Below the pieces are notes generated by a model, which was given only the letters and a program-made list of their open reading frames with translations, searched no databases and had not been told where the DNA came from. A DNA stretch of 5,759 nt from an uncultured Prevotellaceae bacterium (GTDB lineage: Bacteria; Bacteroidota; Bacteroidia; Bacteroidales; Muribaculaceae). Location: NCBI GenBank assembly GCA_900541935.1, contig UQLZ01000082.1:1-5759 (forward strand), given 5' to 3'. The position numbers were made by a program, and so were the translations under genes. Position 1 is the first letter of the stretch; every line of letters begins with the position of its first letter. Shown here one piece after another: positions 1 through 5,731 of this stretch.

Positions 1-120
1 AAATATACAAGAAGGGCGTTCTCTTTTTTGTGGAGACTATGAATTATTCAGGTTAGAAGCAATATAATCGCCCTTCTGTCTAAACACCAAAACGAAATTG
101 GTGAGGCTAATTCCTTAAAT

Positions 121-1155
121 ATGGTATTACTTTTGGCAAAACTCGAGGGAGAACAGGGCAATTACAACGCAGCGACAGAAATAACTGAAAGTCTTCTTGC
201 CCAATCTGCCAATATGGACAGTTCTACAATCAATGGGATAACCGCCATATACAATCATTACAATGATTTCCGCAACACTCCAGCGCCAAGCATAGAAATG
301 GACAGTAGCAAAGATGCTATAATTCCTATGGAAATAACAAAAGTTACTCTTCCAATAGAAATAGAGCCAAAAGGCTGGCGCGGGCATCAAATACTTGTGC
401 CTGTAACTATAAAAAATAAAAGTTATAAATTTATCTTCGATACTGGAGCATCAACAAGTGCAATGTCTGAAAAATTAGCAAAAGAGACTGGTGTTATAAT
501 CAAGAATGACTCTATTTTAATAAATTCTTTCCATAAAAACGCTAAGTTCGGCAAAATGGGAATCCTTGAAGAGATGCAAATCGGCGACATCAAATTCAGG
601 AACTCCATAATGTGCATACTTCCTGAAAACAAAATGGATTCCGTAATGAAAATCGATGCTATCCTTGGAATGGACTTTATCAGACTGATTAAAGAAATTC
701 AAATTCTACCAAAAGATAAGATTATTCGCATTCCTACAAAAACAACTCCAATTCCTAAAGAAGGGAGCAATATGCTTATTGACGACAATTCATTAATTGT
801 ACGAACATATATAAATGACATTGCAACCGATTTGCTATTTGACACAGGTTGCGCAACTGCCGGACTGAATTACGTCTATTATAACGAAAACAAAAGCAGA
901 ATAGACAGCATAGGCATAAAAGTAAAGCAAACAGGCGGAGGTTTCAACACTATCGAAACTAAAGAAGTGATAAAAGTTCCAAAACAAGCCCTCAAAATTG
1001 GAAACAAAACACTCGATCTTTATGACTTAGGCGTCGAAACTGAGAAAAGTTACTTTATTAAAGAAAACACAAAGGGTATAATAGGCATGGATATAATAAC
1101 AAACTATGATTGCGTTACAATAAACTTAAAAGATATGTTTATCTCTATAAAGTAG
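121..1155 (+). CDS. Retropepsin-like aspartic protease, tandem-lobe (5' part missing or frameshifted)
   Basis: Predicted clan AA aspartic protease with two retropepsin-like lobes in one chain. Lobe 1 (about residues 85-205) has the catalytic-type motif FIFDTGA with D107-T108-G109 and a later hydrophobic-Gly motif ILGMDF (181-186). Lobe 2 (about 218-344) repeats the plan with LLFDTGC (D241-T242-G243) and IIGMDI (320-325). Both aspartates are present, so an intramolecular active site is possible. Residues 1-50 are helical and resemble the end of a TPR-like region (GNYNAATEITESLL). The ATG at 121 is the first in-frame start, but the same frame is open back to base 43 and no promoter or convincing ribosome binding site precedes it. 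Frame 2 is open from base 2 to a stop at 65-67 and reads protein-like, so the true gene probably starts left of the window and carries a one-base indel near 61-67. Homologues in Bacteroidota are often exported or lipoproteins; any signal peptide would be off the window. Substrate unknown. The domain call is firm, the start is not. Confidence 0.8.
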   Translation: MVLLLAKLEGEQGNYNAATEITESLLAQSANMDSSTINGITAIYNHYNDFRNTPAPSIEMDSSKDAIIPMEITKVTLPIEIEPKGWRGHQILVPVTIKNKSYKFIFDTGASTSAMSEKLAKETGVIIKNDSILINSFHKNAKFGKMGILEEMQIGDIKFRNSIMCILPENKMDSVMKIDAILGMDFIRLIKEIQILPKDKIIRIPTKTTPIPKEGSNMLIDDNSLIVRTYINDIATDLLFDTGCATAGLNYVYYNENKSRIDSIGIKVKQTGGGFNTIETKEVIKVPKQALKIGNKTLDLYDLGVETEKSYFIKENTKGIIGMDIITNYDCVTINLKDMFISIK

Positions 1156-1193
1156 CGAAACATATAAAGATACACCTATATAAATAAAACCAA

Positions 1194-1245
1194 AAAGCAA
1201 GTAGGGTGCGGTTATATATATATTTTACCACACTCTACTTGCTTT
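1194..1245 (+). terminator. Rho-independent terminator after the retropepsin gene
   Basis: The arms are 1194-1212 and 1227-1245, 19 nt each. All positions pair except one G-U wobble (1205) and one C/A mismatch (1209). The loop, 1213-1226, is an AT-only 14-mer. The left arm follows an A-run (1192-1196) and the right arm ends in TTT, so it may also stop leftward transcription. It sits 38 bases after the TAG of the retropepsin gene and just before the amylase promoter, separating the two units. Confidence 0.75.
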
Positions 1246-1248
1246 AAA

Positions 1249-1280
1249 CTTGTAAATAGTAATTTTTTGTAGTAAGTTTG
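1249..1280 (+). promoter_or_regulatory. Bacteroidota-type promoter for the amylase gene
   Basis: TAAGTTTG at 1273-1280 is an exact match to the Bacteroidota -7 consensus TAnnTTTG. CTTG at 1249-1252 matches three of four bases of the -33 TTTG element, with the usual spacing of 20 bases. Transcription would start around 1286-1288, leaving a leader of only about 10 bases before the ATG at 1299. This leader has no Shine-Dalgarno sequence, as is common in this phylum. Confidence 0.65.
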
Positions 1281-1298
1281 TAACATTAAATAAACGTT

Positions 1299-3011
1299 AT
1301 GAAATCTAAATTTGTTATATATCAAGTTCTACCGCGTTTGTTCTCAAACACGCAAGAAAACTGCAAGCCACACGGCTCTATAGAGGAGAATGGCGTAGGC
1401 AAACTAAATGACTTTACCGATACCGTTCTAAAATCAATATCTGATTTAGGTGCCACCCATATCTGGTACACCGGCGTTATCGAACACGCAACACAGACCG
1501 ACTACAGCAAGTTCGGAATACGCAAGGACAACCCATATATAGTCAAAGGCAAAGCAGGTTCCCCATACGCAATCAAGGATTATTATGATATTGACCCAGA
1601 CCTCGCCACTTCCGTTCCCGACAGAATGAAAGAATTTGAGGAACTGATCGAACGAACTCACAAAAACGGCTTGAAAGTTATCATTGACTTCGTTCCAAAC
1701 CACGTTGCACGCCAATATCACTCTGACGCAGCGCCAACTGGTATAGAAGATTTCAGCGCTCACGATGATACAAGCGTTTTTTTCTCTCCCAACAACAACT
1801 TCTACTACATTCCACGACAAAAATTCTCACCACATATCAACCTTGGCAGTGGTGATGATGCATACGTAGAATTTCCCGCAAAGGCATCTGGCAACGATTG
1901 TTTTCACGCTTTTCCAAACCAATACGACTGGTACGAAACTGTTAAACTAAACTACGGCATCGACCACGGAAACGGTTCAACTCACTTCTCCCCTATTCCA
2001 GACACATGGTTCAAGATGCTTCATATCCTCCGCTTCTGGGCATCAAAAGGCATTGACGGATTCCGATGCGATATGGCACACATGGTTCCTACAGAGTTCT
2101 GGAGATGGGCTATAAAATCCGTAAAAGAGAAATATCCAGAAATCATTTTCATTGCCGAACTATACGATGTTTCAATATACCGCGACTATATATATCGTGC
2201 AGGTTTCGACTTACTATATGACAAAGTTAACCTATACGACACACTGCGCGGCATTCAATGCTGCAATATTTCAGCAGCACAACTAACAAACTGCTGGCAG
2301 ACGGTTGACGGCATTGCAAACCACATGCTAAACTTCCTCGAAAACCACGACGAACAAAGGTTCGCATCAAAAGAATATGCAGGAAGTGCAGAACTTGCCA
2401 TTCCATCTCTGGTTGTTGCCTCAACTATAAATACAGGACCAACAATGATTTACTTCGGTCAGGAACTCGGAGAAAAAGGGCAAGATGCAGAAGGGTTCAG
2501 TGGACTCGACGGAAGAACAACAATTTTTGACTACTGGAGCGTTCCAACTGTCAGGAGATGGTATAACAACGGAAAATGCAACAACGATAAACTTACCGTC
2601 AGCGAACAGAAACTGCGCGAAACCTACAGCAAAATTCTAAAACTATCTACAAAAGAAAACGCAATTGCTAAAGGTTCGTTTTTTGACATTATGTACGTCA
2701 ACTACACCAACCCGACAATAAACCCTCACAATATTTACGCATACTTGAGATGCTATGAGTCGGAAATCATCATTGTTGCGGTAAATTTCTCGGGGAACAG
2801 ATACCTTTGCGACCTTGCAATACCACAGCATGCATTCGACATATTAGGCATTCCTCAAGGAACATACCCAGCGACAGAATTACTCACAGGAAAACGAGGC
2901 AAGAAGATGCTTACAGCAGCCGACCCCTTTAGCATTGAATTAGAGGGAAATAACGCAGCATTGTGGAAAATCAAGCTGCCAACAAAAAAGACAACAAAAA
3001 ATTTAAAATAA
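1299..3011 (+). CDS. Alpha-amylase family glycoside hydrolase (GH13), intracellular
   Basis: A 570-aa GH13 enzyme of retaining alpha-glucan-hydrolase type, with every conserved catalytic region visible. Region I is DFVPNH (D130, N134, H135). Region II is GFRCD, with the presumed nucleophile D258 preceded by R256. Region III is FIAELYD, with the presumed acid/base E287. Region IV is ENHD, with the presumed transition-state stabiliser D351. An (alpha/beta)8 barrel would span about residues 5-450, with an all-beta C-terminal domain from about 455 to 560 and a Lys-rich tail. There is no signal peptide or lipobox: the N-terminus (MKSKFVIYQVLPRLF) goes straight into the first barrel strand. The enzyme is therefore inferred to act in the cytoplasm, for example on glycogen or imported maltooligosaccharides; the exact specificity (amylase, glucosidase or transferase) cannot be read here. 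It has its own promoter and no co-transcribed starch-utilisation genes are seen. I see no frameshift or missing catalytic residue. The sequence resembles the standalone 'alpha-amylase' found in many Bacteroidales genomes. Confidence 0.93.
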   Translation: MKSKFVIYQVLPRLFSNTQENCKPHGSIEENGVGKLNDFTDTVLKSISDLGATHIWYTGVIEHATQTDYSKFGIRKDNPYIVKGKAGSPYAIKDYYDIDPDLATSVPDRMKEFEELIERTHKNGLKVIIDFVPNHVARQYHSDAAPTGIEDFSAHDDTSVFFSPNNNFYYIPRQKFSPHINLGSGDDAYVEFPAKASGNDCFHAFPNQYDWYETVKLNYGIDHGNGSTHFSPIPDTWFKMLHILRFWASKGIDGFRCDMAHMVPTEFWRWAIKSVKEKYPEIIFIAELYDVSIYRDYIYRAGFDLLYDKVNLYDTLRGIQCCNISAAQLTNCWQTVDGIANHMLNFLENHDEQRFASKEYAGSAELAIPSLVVASTINTGPTMIYFGQELGEKGQDAEGFSGLDGRTTIFDYWSVPTVRRWYNNGKCNNDKLTVSEQKLRETYSKILKLSTKENAIAKGSFFDIMYVNYTNPTINPHNIYAYLRCYESEIIIVAVNFSGNRYLCDLAIPQHAFDILGIPQGTYPATELLTGKRGKKMLTAADPFSIELEGNNAALWKIKLPTKKTTKNLK

Positions 3012-3052
3012 AAATTATCGCGAAAAGTCATAGTCATTTAGTTTTATTTAGT

Positions 3053-3060
3053 TACTTTTG
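3053..3060 (+). promoter_or_regulatory. Probable -7 element of the prs promoter
   Basis: TACTTTTG fits the Bacteroidota TAnnTTTG consensus and lies 21 bases before the prs ATG at 3082, implying a leader of roughly 15 bases. I see no good TTTG at the expected -33 distance, so this rests on the -7 box and its placement. Upstream are a tandem AGTCAT (3026-3037) and two copies of ATTTAGTT (3036-3043, 3046-3053) spaced 10 bases apart. The second copy touches the -7 box. Their role, if any, is unknown. Confidence 0.55.
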
Positions 3061-3081
3061 CAAAAAATTTCTGCCTAAGTT

Positions 3082-4026
3082 ATGAATAATAATTTACCTC
3101 CTTTCAAAGTCTTCTCAGGAACTAAATCACAGTACCTGGCTGAAGCGATTTGTGCCGAACTCGGCGTGGAACTTGGAAAAATGAACATTCAACATTTCGC
3201 AGACGGCGAATTTGAAGTGTCATTTGAAGAATCAATTCGTGGTTGCGAAGTATTCCTCGTTCAATCAACATTCCCGAATACCGACAACTTGATGGAATTG
3301 TTATTGATGATTGATGCAGCAAAAAGAGCATCTGCAAAATCTGTCATTGCAGTAATCCCTTACTTCGGATGGGCAAGACAAGACAGAAAGGATAAGCCAC
3401 GCGTTTCTATTGCAGCAAAATTGGTAGCAGACTTGCTAAGCACAGCAGGCATCGACCGTCTAATCACAATGGACTTGCACGCTGACCAAATTCAAGGATT
3501 CTTCAACGTCCCTGTTGACCACCTCTACGCTTCATCTATCTTCATTCCGTACATTCAATCACTAAACCTCGAAGACCTTGTGATTGCAACTCCGGATGTT
3601 GGTGGTGCTAAGAGAGCAAACAGTTATGCTAAATACCTCAACGTTCCTTTGGTACTTTGCCACAAGCAAAGAGCAAAAGCAAACGTTGTTGAAAACATGA
3701 CCGTTATCGGCGAAGTAGAAGGAAAAGACGTTATCCTTATCGATGATATGGTTGATACTGCCGGAACAATTACAAAAGCAGCAGACCTTATGAAATCAAA
3801 GGGAGCAAAATCAGTACGCGCATTGGCATCACACGCAATTATGAGCGACCCTGCATCTCAAAGAGTTGATGACTGTGCTTTAACTGAAATCATATTCTCA
3901 AACAGTATTCCATTTGAAAAAGAATGCAAAAAGGCTACAATTCTTACAATTGCACCTCTCTTTGCCGACACAATCCGTCGCGTTCACGAATATGAATCAA
4001 TCAGTTCTCAATATTTGATTAAATAA
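3082..4026 (+). CDS. prs: Ribose-phosphate pyrophosphokinase (PRPP synthetase, class I)
   Basis: Makes 5-phosphoribosyl-1-diphosphate from ribose 5-phosphate and ATP in the cytosol, feeding purine, pyrimidine, NAD, histidine and tryptophan synthesis. The 314-aa length is normal for the family. Visible motifs in order: N-terminal FSGTKSQYLAE and the DGE segment (41-43) of the first phosphoribosyltransferase-like domain; the ATP-binding region PYFGWARQDRK (93-103); the metal-binding DLHADQIQGFF (131-141, with H133); PDVGGAKRA (171-179); the flexible catalytic-loop lysine and arginine (K195, R197) in HKQRAKAN; and the PRPP-binding loop DDMVDTAGT (221-229). All key residues seem intact. The start at 3082 gives a full-length family N-terminus and sits at the expected distance from a -7 box; there is no Shine-Dalgarno sequence. 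The gene has its own promoter 70 bases after the amylase stop, so the neighbours are probably not functionally linked. It ends at a clear terminator. Confidence 0.97.
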   Translation: MNNNLPPFKVFSGTKSQYLAEAICAELGVELGKMNIQHFADGEFEVSFEESIRGCEVFLVQSTFPNTDNLMELLLMIDAAKRASAKSVIAVIPYFGWARQDRKDKPRVSIAAKLVADLLSTAGIDRLITMDLHADQIQGFFNVPVDHLYASSIFIPYIQSLNLEDLVIATPDVGGAKRANSYAKYLNVPLVLCHKQRAKANVVENMTVIGEVEGKDVILIDDMVDTAGTITKAADLMKSKGAKSVRALASHAIMSDPASQRVDDCALTEIIFSNSIPFEKECKKATILTIAPLFADTIRRVHEYESISSQYLIK

Positions 4027-4042
4027 AAATCAAACATACACT

Positions 4043-4078
4043 AAAAATGGTGAGCCAGATTATTGACTCACCATTTTT
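4043..4078. terminator. Bidirectional terminator between prs and the minus-strand genes
   Basis: The arms are 4043-4054 and 4067-4078, a perfect 12-bp stem (AAAAATGGTGAG and its complement) with a 12-base loop, followed by more T's (4080-4084). It starts 17 bases after the prs stop. An A-run on one flank and a T-run on the other make it functional for transcripts from either side. It also lies 28 bases beyond the last stop of the broken minus-strand gene, so it suits two convergent units. Confidence 0.88.
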
Positions 4079-4213
4079 GTTTTTCAGGACTAAAAAAGCA
4101 AATGGCTACACTTTCTTGTCAAACAAGAATTCCCACCATACTATGTGATTATCTGTCTTGTTCATGTGTGATTCTGATAAATTAATCTGCTTCAAATGGC
4201 TGATATAATCGCT

Positions 4214-4453
4214 CTATTTCTCAAAAACGTGCACATATTTATCTACTATACCATTAGCATTTATGCTATCCATATCTACAACCAAATAGTAGAGAATATC
4301 CGATTTTTCACCATCGAAATTCTTTGAGATAAGGTATCTGTCATTCCACAAAATACTCTTTGGAAAACCAGGCGAAAAACCGCCATAATACCCTAACCTT
4401 GCGTCTTGTGTATAAAACAACCCAGCCAATTCTTTTCCATCTTTATTATCCAT
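4214..4453 (-). CDS. 79-aa hypothetical ORF (middle part of the broken gene)
   Basis: The longest ATG-initiated piece of the broken gene, starting MDNKDGKELAGLFYTQ and ending ...VHVFEK at a TAG. The ATG overlaps the end of the RHS reading frame by 8 bases, so translational coupling is formally possible. I doubt this is a natural gene start: the frame is open for 13 more codons upstream with protein-like sequence (KTSWRYSFYLVKT), and the same frame continues for 35 codons beyond its stop. There is no signal peptide, membrane segment or known motif. If expressed, it would be a truncated soluble fragment. Function unknown. Confidence 0.4.
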   Translation of the reverse strand: MDNKDGKELAGLFYTQDARLGYYGGFSPGFPKSILWNDRYLISKNFDGEKSDILYYLVVDMDSINANGIVDKYVHVFEK

Positions 4454-4886
4454 AGTTTTTACAAGATAAAACGAGTATCGCCAACTTGTCTTTTATAAGA
4501 CAAATGGCGTCTTCTTTTGATAGTGTATTTTTTATTGTTTCCTGAACTTTAAAGTCTATTATATTGAACTCGCAACCGCCTGGGTCAACGTATCTCAGCG
4601 GGTTAGCGGCGCAGTAGAGGTATGGGGACAGGTGCGGATATTTGTCGGCGTATGGGTCCTGCTGGTAGAAGTGCGGGATGGGCAACTGCAACTGCCGCGC
4701 GTGGAAGTCGTAGTGGTTAATACCCCCGATGCGGTCAAGTTCCTTGCCTCCAAACTTGCACGGCTGAACGCCCATACTTCCGCTACCCATCAGACCTCTG
4801 TACGGGTAGTAGTTGCTATTTTCTTCCACTGTGCCGTCTTCCCTTATCACAGCCCGAAGTTGGTATTTAATAGGCATTCCAGTCAT
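4446..4886 (-). CDS. RHS repeat-associated core remnant with a short C-terminal tail
   Basis: The 146-aa ORF matches the end of the RHS repeat-associated core of large secreted or surface polymorphic toxins. Core signatures in order: VIREDGTVEE (13-22), NYYPYRGLMG (25-34), QPCKFGGKELDR (41-52), INHYDFHARQ (56-65), QQDPYADKYPHLSPYLYCAANP (76-97) and the terminal YVDPGG (99-104). In intact proteins this DPxG-type junction is where the core ends and the variable toxin domain begins. Only about 95 core residues remain, against a usual length of many hundreds to thousands of residues. There is no signal peptide, no YD-repeat array and no proper gene start: the ATG lies inside the last codons of the preceding gene, and the frame is closed by a TAG 12 bases upstream. 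ARQLQLPIPHF replaces the more usual ARQYDP...RF form, a hint of drift. Residues 105-146 are the first part of the broken downstream gene and end at a frameshift-induced stop. Probably a displaced, non-functional fragment, possibly still useful as a recombination template. Confidence 0.7.
   Translation of the reverse strand: MTGMPIKYQLRAVIREDGTVEENSNYYPYRGLMGSGSMGVQPCKFGGKELDRIGGINHYDFHARQLQLPIPHFYQQDPYADKYPHLSPYLYCAANPLRYVDPGGCEFNIIDFKVQETIKNTLSKEDAICLIKDKLAILVLSCKNYG
4479..4509. repeat. Hairpin-forming inverted repeat inside the broken gene
   Basis: Outer arms 4479-4483 / 4505-4509 (CGCCA / TGGCG) and inner arms 4486-4492 / 4497-4503 (TTGTCTT / AAGACAA) pair perfectly. They are separated by a 2x1 internal loop and closed by a TTAT tetraloop. 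The loop and inner arm contain the T4 run where the reading frame breaks. It lacks a following T-run on either strand, so it is a poor terminator. It may simply mark a slippage-prone site. Confidence 0.5.
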
Positions 4887-5604
4887 AATATTTGTCTATT
4901 ATTTTCAAAATTGTTTCGTCAGGGGGCAAGCCATCATCCTTGCTTTTTTCTTCTTCAACCCATTCTAAAAACTTTTTATATACGCTCGGTCGCATTTTTT
5001 CTTGTGGGGGAAATTTTATAGACGGTTGTTTTAATGCTTCTCCATCAGGTAGGGTAACATATTGGTAGACAGAAAATTCAAAATCTCTTATTCTCAAATG
5101 TCGATTATTTCTGCTGACAAAAATTGTGTCAGATTTTTGTAATAACGGGAAAACCATATTGGTGTCTTCAAATTTTATATCTCTGTATGGTGGAACTATT
5201 CGAGAGGCGGTACTATGCCTTGATGAACTAATACTGTCAACTATTATCTGTCTGTGGCGTATACTCCGTTCTTCTGTTTGGGGGTCTATTGCATGAAAGT
5301 AAATTGTGTCACAAAAAGTAAACAAGTCTCTATTTTGTTCAATATTCTTGCCAAACACCTGAGAATTATTTTTGATAACTAAACAGTTTTTTCCATAAAA
5401 ATTAATAGTTAATCGCCTTGCTTTAGAGTCACTAAAATAATATTGATAGGGTGAAAAACCGTAGAATGTGTAAAAAGTCTCGCTATAACTGGCTACAATA
5501 TCATAGGATTGAGCCCTCATCCTAATAAGTTCTATTGTGCTTAACAGTAATATAATAACTACTGAAAACCTGAAAAGAGAATTACTATTTTTTATACCAA
5601 TCAT
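4867..5604 (-). CDS. Uncharacterised membrane-anchored protein, candidate immunity protein
   Basis: I do not recognise this family. An ATG at 5619 is possible, but the ATG at 5604 is preferred: GGAGG (CCTCC at 5613-5617 on +) lies 8 bases ahead of it, and starting there removes five residues before the basic N-terminus. The resulting 245-aa protein begins MIGIKNSNSLFRF. It has one hydrophobic segment at about residues 11-27 (VVIILLLSTIELI core) followed by RMR, then a polar, Tyr/Phe-rich, probably beta-rich body and a charged helical C-terminus (EWVEEEKSKDDG ... ILKIIDKYYDW). There is no lipobox cysteine; a signal anchor or uncleaved signal is likely, but orientation is uncertain. Codon use is very AT-rich (hand count 25% GC for 5341-5400), unlike the RHS core that follows. 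Its 3' end overlaps the RHS remnant ORF by 20 bases. In RHS loci the gene between a toxin C-terminus and a displaced core fragment is typically the immunity gene, which is the basis for the functional guess. Confidence 0.7.
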   Translation of the reverse strand: MIGIKNSNSLFRFSVVIILLLSTIELIRMRAQSYDIVASYSETFYTFYGFSPYQYYFSDSKARRLTINFYGKNCLVIKNNSQVFGKNIEQNRDLFTFCDTIYFHAIDPQTEERSIRHRQIIVDSISSSRHSTASRIVPPYRDIKFEDTNMVFPLLQKSDTIFVSRNNRHLRIRDFEFSVYQYVTLPDGEALKQPSIKFPPQEKMRPSVYKKFLEWVEEEKSKDDGLPPDETILKIIDKYYDWNAY

Positions 5605-5731
5605 CACTAAATCCTCCATATAAAAATTTATCTTTTTGATATAGTCTTTTTAAATGTTTTCTATTAATCTGCTTGATTGCGTTTATGCGAACTGACATTA
5701 TAGCACTTATCAAAACTATCAGCAACCGCAT
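5585..5731 (-). CDS. Possible 48-aa small ORF with hydrophobic N-terminus
   Basis: Begins MRLLIVLISAIMSVRINAI and ends FLYGGFSDDWYKK at a TAG. The first 14 residues are hydrophobic, resembling a short signal or membrane segment, and the rest is strongly basic. It overlaps the start of the next gene by 20 bases, the same overlap as at that gene's other end, so a coupled gene chain is conceivable. There is no clear ribosome binding site ahead of the ATG. It conflicts with the partial frame listed at 5664-5759, and both may be chance or two pieces of one frameshifted gene. Weak call. Confidence 0.3.
   Translation of the reverse strand: MRLLIVLISAIMSVRINAIKQINRKHLKRLYQKDKFLYGGFSDDWYKK

Larger units (their letters stand above)
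4106..4574 (-). pseudogene. Broken gene behind the RHS core (one frameshift, one in-frame TAG)
   Basis: Read leftward from the RHS junction, three open segments make one continuous protein of about 155 residues. Segment A (4574 to about 4491) is in the RHS frame and reads CEFNIIDFKVQET...DAICLIK. Segment B starts at 4492 in the +1 frame (KTSWRYSFYLVKTMDNKDG...) and runs to 4217. Segment C follows the TAG at 4214-4216 in the same frame as B, runs 35 codons (SDYISHLK...HIVWWEFLFDKKV) and ends at a TAG, 4106-4108. Removing one base from the A4 run (T4 on +, 4491-4494) joins A to B, and a single codon change joins B to C. The recombined sequence has ordinary protein composition (WRYSFYLV, LFYTQDARLGYYGGF, SILWNDRYLIS, HIVWWEFLF) across both lesions, which is the evidence for decay. 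I do not recognise the family. Its position after an RHS core suggests an old toxin C-terminus or, given its Trp/Tyr-rich, non-enzymatic look, a cognate immunity gene. Both lesions could in principle be sequencing errors. Confidence 0.6.

Noticed and set aside
10..77. 9-bp inverted repeat AGAAGGGCG / CGCCCTTCT (10-18 and 69-77)
   Set aside because: Short arms with a 50-base spacer inside a region that appears coding; no T-run, and no partner elsewhere to suggest a mobile-element end.
1446..1820. 124-codon minus-strand ORF inside the amylase gene, with similar shadows in the retropepsin and prs genes
   Set aside because: All lie within well-supported genes on the other strand, have low-complexity Val/Cys/Phe-rich translations, and show no start signals of their own.
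3026..3053. Direct repeats AGTCAT and ATTTAGTT upstream of prs as an operator
   Set aside because: Repeats of 6-8 bases in AT-rich intergenic DNA are common and no dyad symmetry or known regulator site is visible; mentioned only with the promoter.
4214..4216. TAG as a recoded or suppressed sense codon
   Set aside because: TAG is used as an ordinary terminator for the retropepsin gene (1153-1155) and at 4106-4108, and the same gene also carries a frameshift, so mutational decay is simpler.
4632..5021. 129-codon plus-strand ORF opposite the RHS remnant and the 245-aa gene
   Set aside because: It lies antisense to clear RHS core motifs, crosses a sharp composition change, and its translation has no recognisable domain. 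A long open antisense frame is expected over GC-rich coding DNA.
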